This document shows, piece after piece, positions 34,433 through 51,333 of a stretch of 64,000 nt of DNA. This DNA is from Cristatella mucedo (lineage: Eukaryota; Bryozoa; Phylactolaemata; Cristatellidae), in NCBI GenBank assembly GCA_009760855.2, contig WPIO01000026.1:250001-314000 (forward strand), written 5' to 3'. Numbering within the stretch: the first letter of the stretch is position 1; every line of letters starts with the position of its first letter. The notes beneath the pieces are model-generated. The model did no database searches, was not told the DNA's origin, and worked only from the letters and a program-made list of their open reading frames with translations. Position numbers and translations under genes: made by a program.

Positions 34433-36600
34433 GATCTCTCTGTCACATGACTACCTTAATGCACATCGTCCCCATAGATGTAGAAAATTGTCCGATAGAG
34501 CATATATATAATAATGGTGATACCGTAGCGCCAAGGAAGCGCAATGCGTGTGTGCAGCGACACTTGAAACACACCCTGTAACTTTTTTGTCAAGCTCCCT
34601 ACAGCATCTAGGGCCTAGTGAACGTCTATGCCAAAAAGACCTGCAATTGCAATTTCAGGACTCTTTTTTTGTGAATGCAGCATTTATGACTGAAGAGAGC
34701 GTACATCCGCCGGCTACAGACCCCAACGTCAAGGTAAGTAAGCATATTTAGTTAGTACTAAGACTTAAGCAGCGGCGTCAGAACTACCTCGACATGTAAA
34801 AGGGCCTAAAGGATGGCGTATAGGTGCACACTATCTGAGTTCATTTCAGAGCAGCTTTTCGCATATTACGTGCGCAGTGTCCAGATGTTAAGCAACTTCA
34901 TAGTACATGCTAAGAATACAGTGTGATCGCTCATTAGCTTGGCTCTGCTCGCAACAGATACTATAAGCACCTGTTATAGGTTAAGGGGGCCAGTTATATC
35001 AACACAATTTACCTTGAGGTGCTAGTCAGACGTAGGACGCACATTGCTAATCTCACGCCTTGGCCCATTCACGTAGGATAAAAGAGCTGGAGATCTTAAA
35101 GCGGTCGTGCTACACGATTTCTGCGAATTGGGACGGTGGACGGATAAGGGATGCCAGAAAGCTACTTAGTGGCGGCTGTGCTCCAAATTAAAGCCACGTG
35201 ATACATAAATTACCAAGGCTAGAGCAATGCGAGACATGTTTACTTCCGAAATTTCGACTAATGCTCAAGAAACCATCATATTTGTGTTGCATGCGCCAAT
35301 CTTTGCTGAAGATATGCAGACTAGTTGTGGCATGATTTAAAAGTTCACTAAATAGCTGTCGGCAATTTATGTCACACAAATTGAGAGCGCTAGATATCTC
35401 TTAAACTATGAGTAGTCAGAGTTATACATGCTAGTAGTGATTTATTTGTTATTAATTTGCTTGTAAGGATTTGATTCCTGTTAACAGAAAACTGGCATGC
35501 CAGACACCATATCTCCAGTGAAAATGCTCCTCAATGGATAAATAAATTTTGGTCTAATTAACATTTGTGGAAGATTTGGTTTCCTTTGCCGACGAGTTCT
35601 TCGCCTTCATAACATCGGCTGCAAAATAGTGCCTACGAGCCCTCAGGCCCTCATTTTCTATACTCTTACACACAATTCTCGTACTTTCATCTCGTTTGTT
35701 CCTTGCTTGCGATTTTAGTCAGAATGCTTTTTTCTATGCAATATATAGTTTAAATTATAGTCCTCCATAGACCCAACTTTGGAGGTTGGCGATGCAGCGA
35801 AAACAGGTCATCCGAAGGACTCCGGCTCAACAACTTGTACCTGAAAAGAGAATGAGAGAGTGGGAGAAAGATTAAACCTGCTGCTAATTGTTGCCTTCTT
35901 GGAGTGATAGGGCTAAGAACGCCCTGTAGCGGCTCTAGAACTGAAATCCTTCGCCACAAACACAGTGCCTATAAAGGTTACCAGTCCTTGCAGACAAGGG
36001 AATGATAGTGGTGAAGCTAGCACCTCAAGTACAGCAAGAAGATCGTAGGTGCAGCACAAACATAAGTAGGCATGCATGACAGATACCAAGAATGCCCGTA
36101 ATAATCTTGATAACAATACCAAATATCCTTACGTAGAACTGTACATTCCTCAGTCGCCGAGGCGATACATGTGCACAGTACCAGCCTTTGCGAACTACTC
36201 AATAGCCATCGCTCGGGATCGCTTTTTTCCTCCGTCTAAACCGTATTTTACGAACTATCCGGATCCTAATGACTGAAATTCACAATTAGTGTACTCGAAC
36301 GTTGTTTGAAATTGATAATTAATATGCTCCAACATTTTCATAATCTGAACCGATTTACCATGCCAGCGTTTCTCTGGCTTATTGTCAGTCGACTAAACCG
36401 ACTTGGCTCGAGGCATCTAGACATTTTTCAGCCAATTAGCCATCTAGTGTGGACATGACAATAGTGGGTGATCATTCTCATAAGCGGGTTTGATAATACG
36501 AAGCCCAAAGGTTGCCAACTGCTGGGCACTGGCGTTACAAAAACAGTGTAAGTGAGCGCAAGTGAATCGAAATGAGCGTATCTAGACAATCGGATGAGAA
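34433..36600. other. No gene recognised
   Basis: Unassigned, moderately AT-rich. A few strong-looking splice motifs occur (for example GTAAGTAAG at 34734) but no supported coding block. Confidence 0.4.
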
Positions 36601-36622
36601 ACATGACTGTCTGACATTAAGC

Positions 36623-36623
<1 letters not shown>

Positions 36624-36697
<74 letters not shown>

Positions 36698-36832
36698 CCC
36701 ACAAGCTATATATAGATATAGCTTAATATACATATATATATATATATATATAAGCTATATATATATATATATATATAGCCTACAAGCTATATATATATAT
36801 ATATAGCTTAATATACATATATATAGCTTAAT

Positions 36833-36865
<33 letters not shown>

Positions 36866-36890
36866 AGCTATATATAGCCTACAAGCTATT
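36624..36890. repeat. (TA)n compound array with recurring TATAGCCTACAAGCTATA unit
   Basis: Long TA runs interrupted three times by TATAGCC(C/T)ACAAGCTATA and by AGCTTAATATACATATA, plus a (CA)n stretch. Arms such as AGCTATATA/TATATAGCT can pair with each other. Confidence 0.9.
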
Positions 36891-37114
36891 CTACGGCGAT
36901 TCATTATGCAGTCGGGGTGCATGACAATGCCTAGCTATGACTTACGTGCACGTTCACGTTCGTTCACTCCGTGTACTCATGAGACATAAGATTCCTGCTC
37001 GAGCTCGTACAAGTGGTCGTTTTAAACCAGAACAAGTCGTGTTATTAGGGGCAGAAAGAATGGCACAAAGTAGCAAAGTGATTACAGCATTGGTTCTGAA
37101 AACCGAAGCTGTAG

Positions 37115-37366
37115 GTTATTTACCTATTTAGGACAGCATTTAGTGGATCCCTGTGATTCGTCCTTCATGTGCTTATGCGTGCTGACACAGTGCATGCTGC
37201 CACTAACCACACTTGCATGCTGACCCCGGTGCATGTCACCCCTAACCATGTTATTCATGTTGTTTATCAAGCATGATATTACTCAAAATTCAATCGCGTT
37301 TCCCTTTGCAGAAAATTTAATGCGCCTAGAAAGAGATTGAGTTCTCTGAGGGCGCTTTATCTAGTG

Positions 37367-37403
<37 letters not shown>
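37115..37403 (+). mobile_element. L2-A LINE, 3' end
   Basis: Starts in CTATTTAGGACAGCATTTAGTGGATCC. It carries the full 3' UTR, the stem (GCGCCTAGAAAGAGATTGAGTTCTCTGAGGGCGC split around positions 37323-37357) and an (ATT)n tail. Confidence 0.92.
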
Positions 37404-37404
<1 letters not shown>

Positions 37405-37497
37405 GATTGGATTGCCCATCGGGGCGGGAGGAGGGGAAAAAATGTTATCGCTCTTTGTGCCATCTCGCTGGCCTTCTGATTATGTACAGCGATGTTC

Positions 37498-37995
37498 CGG
37501 GTTACGAACCCAATCCATTCTCGGAGTTTGTAAACCGTATTGTTCGTAACCCGGACCATGATTTTTCGTAGAGTACTCCGGTACAATCATTGAAGTTCCC
37601 GAGCCCGACGAAAACTATTACCCGAATTTAAATAAAACAGGAAAAACACTTGTCAACGTGTAAAATGCAATTCACTTATTTTGGAGGTTTACACTGAACT
37701 CTCATTCGACCCTTGTGGTGTAACGGCATCTTGTTAGCGCTTTCAGGCTCAATTGAGCACTCACTAAATCGGTTTTAATTATTTTTCCTTATGGTGATTT
37801 TTCTAGAAACCTGTGGCAGCTGATCAATTCAAACCCACACTGCAATGGAATATGTGCGAAAATTTTACAAGCCCATCGGGTCCAGTGCTTAACCCGGACC
37901 CGGGTCCATAACCAGGAACTGGGTTCGTAACCCGAGTCATCTATTCACCAATGCGCGTGTTCGAAACCCGGATGGATCGTTGCCCCAAGCGTTCG
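37498..37995. repeat. Cluster of GTTCGTAACCCGG-like motifs
   Basis: Forms of the motif at 37498-37511 (reverse), 37542-37554, 37890-37897, 37921-37935, 37959-37971 and 37991-38004. Some are imperfect palindromes (GGGTTCGTAACCC). Confidence 0.7.
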
Positions 37996-38479
37996 TAATA
38001 CCCCATGCTATATTAAAAGTTCTCGTGGCGATATATAGGGCTTAATTATTCATGTCGGCAGAGCCCTGACTCCGAAAGTACTTTCAAGGGTTGGGTTGAA
38101 CTGCATGTGCAGACGTTTCAATAAATTTTGTGAATATTTTAAAGTCAGAAACACTCGGAGAGATTTTTAAAATATAGAGTACATTTAATTCGTCATCCCT
38201 CTACGGACAGCTTGCATGAGACTAGATTATTTTCAAGTCTAGTCTAAGGCTTGGAAGTCAGTCCAGTGTACTTTTCTCCGTGTCGCTTTTTCCCATAGAA
38301 TCACTATTGGAATGTAAACTATCAAATCAAGTGTCCCCAATGGAGAAGAAGCCGTGAAATTATTACGGGAGGCCGAATTATCTGGTCTCGGTTATGGCTG
38401 GCTTCGTGAATGATGCCCAGTCTCTCGATCTGTGCTGCGATAGGGCACACGTGGTTCCACGAAAGACAGAATAATTGCT

Positions 38480-38620
38480 GCAAGCTGGTTTGGTCCAGCG
38501 GTTAAAGTGCTCGCTCCGACCAAGGTCAGGATGAAGTCGTGGGGTTGAGCTCCTTAGCATATGTGAAGTACCTGAATAGAGATTAAGATCTCTGAGGGCA
38601 CTATACAAATGAATTATAAT
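38480..38620 (+). mobile_element. SINE-B
   Basis: CAAGCTGGTTTGGTCCAGCGGTTAA head, AGTACCTGAATAGAGATTAAGATCTCTGAGGGCACT 3' part, then AT-rich tail. Confidence 0.88.
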
Positions 38621-39216
38621 ATTGTTGTTAGCGTGCACTTTTTGGCTGAATCCGCTTCGCGGCCATCGTGCAGGCCGTTTCACCTTGACCCAAATGCAGC
38701 ACTGGCTAACTCAGGACACCACGTCAATTTTCGGAGCGGCAGACCACTGCTGATTGGCTGAGTATCACGCGTACCTAGTCTAATAGGTCTCTGCCAAGGC
38801 CACATCCGCTACGGCTGATCAGAGCGTGATCATGAAGAGAATTCCAAAAGCATTAAAATTAGCATGATGGCTTGCTCAGCCGACGTTGTTAGTTTAGGAC
38901 TTGCATATATTGGATGTCTTTGTCGCTTATCCCTCGTCCGTATATGGTACGGTCCACGTTCTGTTTGTCGGTTGTGCTTTTAAACACAGTACATTTCTCG
39001 ACCATTGACTGGTGAATGGCTTCGTGGCAGCTCCGCGTCACACACACCTGTCCACTCAACAGACGAGCCTGCCCGTGTTCTCAGCTTGCCCATTGACTGC
39101 CGTAGGGTTGATGCTCGAGCCAAATCGAGCTCCGATCCCATGTCCGACTGCTCTAACTCTCTCTGCCTCTGTCTCTCTCGAAACTCAAAGCGGTGCGATG
39201 GGGTTTATCGTTGTAG

Positions 39217-44846
<5,630 letters not shown>

Positions 44847-45272
44847 TTTGTGAGAACCAATTTTCCAGCAACTGCATCCGTCAGCTGTTGCCGGATGTAG
44901 CTACTGGCTTGTTTGACACCATGTGTCCTAAGCAATTATATTTAAGTCCAAACTATTCCTCTCTTTCCTTGTCTTCCCCGTTTGAAGATGCTTTCTATTT
45001 GCTTCTCATGACAGTAGCAGTTCTTGCTGTGGGCAATTTTTTTAAATGTCGCGAGCACTACACTCGAATGATTCTTCTCAGTATTCTATTGAGAGTGCAC
45101 GTTTCATTGAGGGGACCGGTAAAATGACTGTGCTCGATGTCGGCATTGTAAGCAAGGACCAAGTTTCAATCTATACATTCTGGCAGACTTTGGAAATATC
45201 ATTTCTTTGGAAGCGTTTTACACCATTCTTTTATCTGATTAAGCTGCTTTGATAGTTAAGATGTGTTGAGCA

Positions 45273-45357
45273 CCAGTCACTATTGTGCACTGACAAGCAG
45301 CGTGTCTCGCCGTTGCCAGTCACTATTGTGCACTGACAAGCAGCGTGTCTCGCCGTT
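45273..45357 (+). repeat. 43-bp tandem duplication
   Basis: CCAGTCACTATTGTGCACTG... repeated twice in perfect or near-perfect form, about 430 bp after the SLC34 stop codon and so possibly in its 3' UTR. Confidence 0.93.
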
Positions 45358-45744
45358 TCGGCGAGGCGTTACTCTGGCATCGATTAGGACTGTTGCTGTG
45401 CAGCTCGTACATTTCAATTCCTTCTATGCGAAGTCATCAAGGAGAAGGAAATACAGCAGATTGTTGCTATGGCATGAGGCAGAGGTTGCATTTCGGAAGC
45501 CAGCACGATTTCCTCTAAAGCACGATGCTCAATCTTTAGATACGTACTCACCTTACTTTCCATTGGTCCGTGATGGCAGGAGTGATTGATGACCTGTTTC
45601 GTTATTATGAGCGGTTATAACAGGCCTGGGCGACAACCCTCTATTGCCGGCTTGTTAAAAACTACAATTGTGCCTCGCGAGGGCTTGTCGAAATCGAAAA
45701 ATTATGGATGCACTTTTCCATCCATCGGTAATACTCTCATTTGA

Positions 45745-45805
45745 CCAACAAGGCCAAGGGCTCGAGCCGTGCGACATACCTGAACTACACGGATAGAGAT
45801 TAAGT
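45745..45805 (+). mobile_element. SINE-B, partial
   Basis: GACCAACAAGGCCAAGGGCTCGAGCC ... CACGGATAGAGATTAAG is a broken SINE-B cut by the following L2-A copy. Confidence 0.5.
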
Positions 45806-46405
45806 GAATCTCTGAATCTGTCGTGAGCGTAGCAGTTGCCACCGCACACTACTTTCCCTGTCGAGCTGCACTGGCTGCCAATCAAGCAGCGTATCGAATT
45901 CAAGGTTTTGTCACTTACTTTTAGATCCCTTCATTCTTCGGTTCCAGCCCATCTATCAGAACTACTCTCTCACCAGGCCAAGCATCGTACAACCCACCGT
46001 TCTGATTCAAATCGCTTAGCTATACCACGTAAGAGGCTCAAATCCTTGGGAGACGGTGCCTGTAGTTCATATGCTCCCAAAGTCTGTAACTCACTTACGA
46101 CTGACGTCACGATATCCCCTGACTTGACGACATTTAAAAAGAAACTAAAAACGCATCTATGTTTCGCAGCATTTAGTGGGTCCCCATGACTCGTCCTTTA
46201 TGTGCTCTTTGGTGCTGGTACTGTACATGCTGCCAATAACCAAACTTGCATGCCGACCCTGTGCATGTCACCCATTCTATGTTATTCCCGTTGTTTATTG
46301 AACATGCTACTGCTAACATTTGATCGTGCTTCTTTTGAAAAAAAATTTAAGTGTTTAGAAAGAGATTGAGTTCCCTGAGGGCGCTATATCAAATGCATTA
46401 TTATT
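45806..46405 (+). mobile_element. L2-A LINE, 3' part
   Basis: Encodes LHWLPIKQRIEFKVLSLTFR, HLSELLSHQAKHRTTH and the final block to 46189. The 3' UTR, stem and (ATT)n tail follow. Confidence 0.9.
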
Positions 46406-46690
46406 ATCATTTAAAGAGAAGCCTAAAACACACCTTTATAATACAGCATTCAGTAGGTAGTTGTGATTCCTTCTTTGCGTACCTTTGCGTGCTGACACTG
46501 CATGCTGCTACTAATAATATTTTCATGGTGAACATGTGGATGTCCCCATCTTCCAATATTATGCCTGTTGTCTTTTCGAATGTTACCACTAATCATTTGG
46601 TCATTCTTTCTGTACAGCATTTGTAAAGTGCCTGGAAAGAGATTCAATTCTCTGAGGGCGCTAGAGAAATGTATCATTATAATTATTTAG
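46406..46690 (+). mobile_element. L2-A-related LINE, 3' end
   Basis: A second, diverged 3' UTR joined directly to the tail of the previous copy (TTTAAAGAGAAGCCTAAAAC). 3' stem GTGCCTGGAAAGAGATTCAATTCTCTGAGGGCGC. Confidence 0.8.
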
Positions 46691-46714
46691 TGAATTTTAT
46701 TTAAATTTGCTTTC

Positions 46715-46805
46715 AATTGCATTTCCCTTTGCAGCAAATGTAAAGCGCCTAGAAAGAGATTAAGTTCTCTGAGGGCGCTTTATCAAGTACATTATTATTT
46801 TTATT
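46715..46805 (+). mobile_element. L2-A LINE, 3' tip
   Basis: Third tail in a row, CAATTGCATTTCCC through the intact stem to (TTA)n. The three copies at 45806-46805 suggest repeated insertion at one another's tails. Confidence 0.88.
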
Positions 46806-46894
46806 TTATTACTTACGTATCTAGCAGATTAGTAATGCTGTCCAGTAATGGCGTCACTTATACGATAGGTACTCAGTAAACTCCTCAGCTCGAG

Positions 46895-47038
46895 CCTGAC
46901 CCTGCCGTCTGCCCTACCTGAACCTGACTGCCGTGGCCCCTCTGACCCTGCCGACGGCCCTGCATGAACTCACCTTTCCGAGGGCCCTGCCTGACCCTGC
47001 CGAGGGCCTTGCCTGACCCTGATCTTGCCGAGGGCCCA
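46895..47038 (+). repeat. CTGACCCTGCCGAGGGCC minisatellite
   Basis: Five to six imperfect units with a period of about 24-30 bp, ending at the Polinton insertion point. Confidence 0.8.
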
Positions 47039-47044
47039 ATCGCT

Positions 47045-47254
47045 AGTAGATAAAAAAATCTACAGGCCGCTACGGGAGCCTCGATGACCTTGAGCTTCAG
47101 ACTTCAAATTCCTTGACATTCGCTGACGCTCAGGTCACTCCAGTTCAAGGTCATTGACAAGATCATCGAAACCATCCCGTAGTGGCATGGTGATTTTCCA
47201 TCTACTCAGTATATACGAGTTGTATTCATCTTTAAGTGAAACTTTGCTTACATT
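47045..47254 (+). repeat. Polinton 5' terminal inverted repeat
   Basis: Pairs with 54727-54931 in reverse; shared segments include CCATCTACTCAGT, AGTGGCACGGTG-like, GAAAACTTTGCTTAC-like and the AGTA...ACAGGCC end. The repeat continues for a few bases (TAGTTATTTT) beyond an inserted SINE-B. Some differences show it is not recent. Confidence 0.88.
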
Positions 47255-47403
47255 GCAAGCTGGTTTGGTCCAGCGGTTAAGGAAGGTGCTCGCACCGACC
47301 AAGGTCTGGCTGAGGTCGCAGGCTCGAGCCCCGTGGCACAAGTGAAGCTCATGAATAGAGATTAAGTTCTCTTGGGGCGCTATACAAATGAATTATATAT
47401 ACT
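47255..47403 (+). mobile_element. SINE-B inserted at inner end of Polinton TIR
   Basis: CAAGCTGGTTTGGTCCAGCGG head, GGCTCGAGCCCCGTGG, 3' part ATGAATAGAGATTAAGTTCTCTTGGGGCGCTATAC. Absent from the matching place in the 3' TIR, so it came later. Confidence 0.9.
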
Positions 47404-47829
47404 GGTAGTTATTTTCAATTAAAAGAAATTTATTCTTACTGTATAGCATATGGTTCCGAAACATGGACATTACAGGGGTTCGGGTGAGCGATACTCTGTA
47501 TATGCCGGCAAGATTAGAGACATAGTTCATAAGAAAACTGGCATAAAACCAAAATATCCTTTTTTCTAATGCGAATTTGAATTTATTGATAGTTCAGTTA
47601 AGTAATGTTACAGCAAGTATTTCTTCTGCTAACATTAAAAACCTACTAGGCGCATGTATAAAATTCAGACTTATGAGAAGGAGATTGAGAGATTGTGTAG
47701 GATGGACTACAGTGGTTGGTTTTTAGTTCGTCAAAGGAGTGATGGTTGGGAGGCTGCTTATGACTTTAATGGTTTTCAAAATAGTGATGTTTCATTACGT
47801 AATAGATGTTCCCCCGAATCGATTTAAAT

Positions 47830-50215
47830 AATGAAAAAGTATTTTGCCAAGGTTGGATACGCTAAGATGACAATGCATATTCAAATCTATGCTTTCAGGA
47901 ATGGCGAGTCTGATTTGATGCCAATGGAAGGTATTCAGACTAATCTGAATAATCAAAAATATTGCGGTGCAGCTCATAGCAAATGCAATCTTAACTTGTG
48001 AATTATTCTTGATAGATTTAAGCTTCCAGTTTACTTTCATAACTTGAAAGGCTACGATGCACATATACTAACTCAAGAGTTGGGGTTTGATAATCAGAAG
48101 ACGAAGAAGGTAATTACTAACAACATGGAGAAATATCTCATTATAAATTTTGGAGGTTTATCCTGTAAGGATTCTGCGAAGATGATGAATGACTCTTTAG
48201 AAAGAAAATGTATATGAAGCTGGAGACGAGTTTAAGATAACTAGAAGCCATTAAAAGGATCTTAGTGATTCCGATTTGCTTTGCTGAAAAAGAAGGGCAT
48301 TTATACGTATGAGTTTATAACTTCTTTCTCAAAGTTTGAAGAGACTAAGCTACCTGAGCCTAAATTTTTTAAATCTAGCCAAGATGGTGAGGTTATAGAA
48401 ATTACTTGCAAGGAAAAAATGAAAGAATTTAAGAAGATTAAGAAGGAATAATATTAGCAATCACAGAATGTTTGGAATACTCTGAAGTTGGTGAATCTTG
48501 GCGAGTATCATGATATATATTTAAAGTTAGGTGTTTTGCTACTAGCTGATGTATTTGTAAGATTTAGAAACTTAATCTATTCTAACTATACTCTCGATCC
48601 AACTAGTTTTCTAGCTACTCATCAGACTTATGTTGCAGGCTTAAAGTAAACCCATAAAATACCAGAGTTATTGACTAATGTCGTAGCACATTAGTTTGTA
48701 GAAATGGTCATTAGAGAAGGAATGACTTAAGTTTCAGAAAGACATGTGAAAGCTAATAAGGAATTCTGTCCTGATTATGATCCTAAAAAGAAAAAGTCAT
48801 AGTTATTGTACTTCGATGCTACCGCTCTTTATGGTCAGGCAATGACTGATTATCTTCCAACTTCCAACTTGAAGTTCTTAACAGAGGATGAAGTTTCAAA
48901 GAAAACTAAAGAAACTATTAAGAAAATGAAAGCTGACTATTTAAAGGGCATGTTCTTAGAAGTTGACCTTGAATGTTCTACTGATAAACATGCTGGATTC
49001 TCTGATTATCCACTGGTACCTCAACGACGACAAGTAGAAACAACAGAACATTCTGAATATCAGAGGAGTTTCAAAAGAGAAGATGATTTATCTGAGAAAT
49101 TAGTTTTTGAAATAAATCCTAAAGAAATATACATCATTCATTATCGATGGCTTTAGTTTTTCTTGAATCATGGTTACGATCTAAAGAAGATTCGTGGAGT
49201 AATGCGTCTTGATCAAGAAGATTGGCTAAAGTCCTATATAGAGGATAATATTGGACTTAGAAATATTTATAATAATGATTTTGAAAAAGGTTTCTTTAAA
49301 CTGTTAAATGATGTATTCTTTGGAAAAGCGATGGAAAATGTTTGCGGTAGGACTAATGTTGAGTTATTTAGAAAAGGTAGTAGTGATAGCAAGCTTCTAG
49401 AGAAAAGAAAAAGAAGTCCTAAATGCGCTGATTTTAAATTATTTAGTAAAAATCTGGTCGCTGTGGAGACTAGTAAATGTAGAGTTAAACTGAATAAGCC
49501 AATCTATGTTTATTTCGCCACATTAGACATTTCTAAGGCACACGTGCAAAAGTATTATTACGAAGTAATGAAATATTGCTATGGGAAGAATATAAGACTT
49601 GCTTATACTGATACAGATTCATTAGTTATGCAGATACTTACTGAAAATATGCACACAGATTTTGAAGAGTATCCAAATCAGTTGGACTTACAATCTTATC
49701 CTTTACATTCTTCTGCATGGAGTAATCCTAAGGTAGCCGATATTATTGAGAGCAATAAGAAGAGGGTCGGCAAGTTTAAAGATGAAGTTGCTGATGAGTA
49801 TAAAGATCTTATGCTTCCTAATTGTAAGGATGCTGTTTAACAAGAATGTATCTTTCTAAATCCAAAGCTGTATTCCCTGAATGTATGCAATAAACTACTA
49901 GACGGAAGTTTTAGAATTGAATGTTATGCAAAGAAAGGGTGGTACAGAATATGATGTAGATAGAGATTAATATATAATGAATATAAGGATTGTTTAGAAA
50001 ATAAGAAAACGTTGGTATTATCCCAGGTTAGGTTTCAGAGTAAAGAGCATGTGATATATACAATTAACCAAGAAAGCATGGCACTATCAGCATTTGAAAG
50101 CAAACGCTACTATTTAGAATGTGGTATTCACACATTTAGCTATGGTCATTACAGAATAAAAGAAGCTATTGAGAAAGATGAGAACCCCGGTAAATTCGCC
50201 ATTTGTAATCCATAA
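47830..50215 (+). pseudogene. Polinton-type DNA polymerase B, interrupted by TAA/TAG codons
   Basis: Protein-primed family-B polymerase for element replication. From N to C: AAHSKCNLNL then FHNLKGYDAH (exonuclease region), TYEFITSFSKFEETKLP, NLGEYHDIYLK...LLLADVF, motif A YFDATALYG (48809), NDFEKGFFKLL...FFGKAMEN (motif B region, with the usual NNS changed), motif C YTDTDS intact at 49604-49621, and a YGHYRIK end. One frame runs from about 48281 to 49950 with TAA at 48449, 48647, 48728, 49838 and TAG at 48455, 48692, 48800, 49154, and no TGA. Several fall where related polymerases have Gln. A TGA at 47998 and frame changes near 48215-48280 and 49930-49990 are real damage or code exceptions. 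It ends with TAA at 50213 where the family normally ends. Under the standard code it cannot make a full protein. Confidence 0.85.
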
Positions 50216-50764
50216 TTTCATTTCATAGTTTTGTATTTCCTTGTCCACTCGTTAATATTTTTTAATTAAACACCTTTTATCTTAGTATAGAGAAAAGAAT
50301 GGAGCTACCAGAAAAGATTTGCAATATGTTTAAAGTTTACTTCACCAAGTATACTCTAGAACAGAGGTCGGCAAACTCCTGCCTTTACGTCAGATCCGGC
50401 TAAGCTAGTACCCCAGTCCGGCCTAGCGGCCCCCTAGTTATTTATTGATGAATCCGGCCTAATTGAGTTGTCGCGGTTTTCTTCCCTTCCCTATACTTTG
50501 ACTTACGAGTATCCCAACTAACAAGTTTTCGAGGCACGAGCCGTCTCTCGGCCGCTTTTTTGCTTTGAGTTGAGAGCTAACTGTAATTGTACTTGAGTTC
50601 GCTTCGAGCGTTTTGCAGTAGGATTTTAGAACCGAGACTTTGCTTTTCGCACGGCTAGCGGCGGCATCCCTTAGCCGTGACAGATTTGCGCCAGAAAGTG
50701 TTAACGAGTGCAAATGGGTGTGCCAGCGAGGCAAGTAAGAGGGTGGAGAGAGGAACAGCTGGTT
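50216..50764. other. Polinton internal region, no gene recognised
   Basis: AT-rich start, then CAAACTCC/CCGGCC-rich sequence. No frame of clear Polinton protein type. The minus-strand frame 50459-50785 is unrecognised. Confidence 0.45.
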
Positions 50765-51267
50765 CAACGAATTACCGCAATCCACTCTTAGTAGGCAAGC
50801 AACGACCAGACGTAAGCGTTGCCGAGCTCAAATTTTTCGCTGATATTGTAATATATGTTTGAATTTATCTTTCCACCAAATTTCATGTTGCTGCGTGTAC
50901 GCGCACTTAAGAAAATAAGCTTTTTTGACGCCGGACGCCCGTACCGCAATCCATTCTAGTTCCCGTCAAATCCACCATAAATGTCAGCTGCGCAAAGCTC
51001 AAAAAAATTTGGAATATCAAGCTACGCTACACGTACAGTGTAGCTGAAAATTTTGCGCGATTCCGCTCACGCTTACGCTAACGAAGTCCACTGAAATAAG
51101 ATTGCAGTGGCCCAGGCCAATACCGCAATCCACTGCATTCCACCATGCAACGAAAGAAATCCTTATCGAAAAGCTCCTTTTTTGATTGCATATGACAGCG
51201 CACTCTGCAACAATTGGCTGCACGAAGTGCCGATTGTCTAACTTGGCTGCACGAAGTGCCGATTGTC
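50765..51267 (+). repeat. ~165-175 bp tandem repeat, left part
   Basis: TACCGCAATCCA(C/T)T recurs at about 50773, 50942 and 51120. A related unit (GGGCCAATACC...CAAAT) recurs on the other side of the LINE. Units are well diverged. 51214-51238 and 51243-51267 are also a local direct repeat (TTGGCTGCACGAAGTGCCG). Confidence 0.7.
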
Positions 51268-51333
51268 GTCGCCTTTCATATTTCTTTGAGCTAAAAGTGA
51301 AATTGTAAGAATTTCAAGCTATTTTGCACGTTA

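Noticed and set aside
47830-50215. Nuclear code change in the host itself
   Set aside because: The SLC34 and esterase-like genes have no in-frame TAA/TAG across about 1,100 codons and end with TAA.
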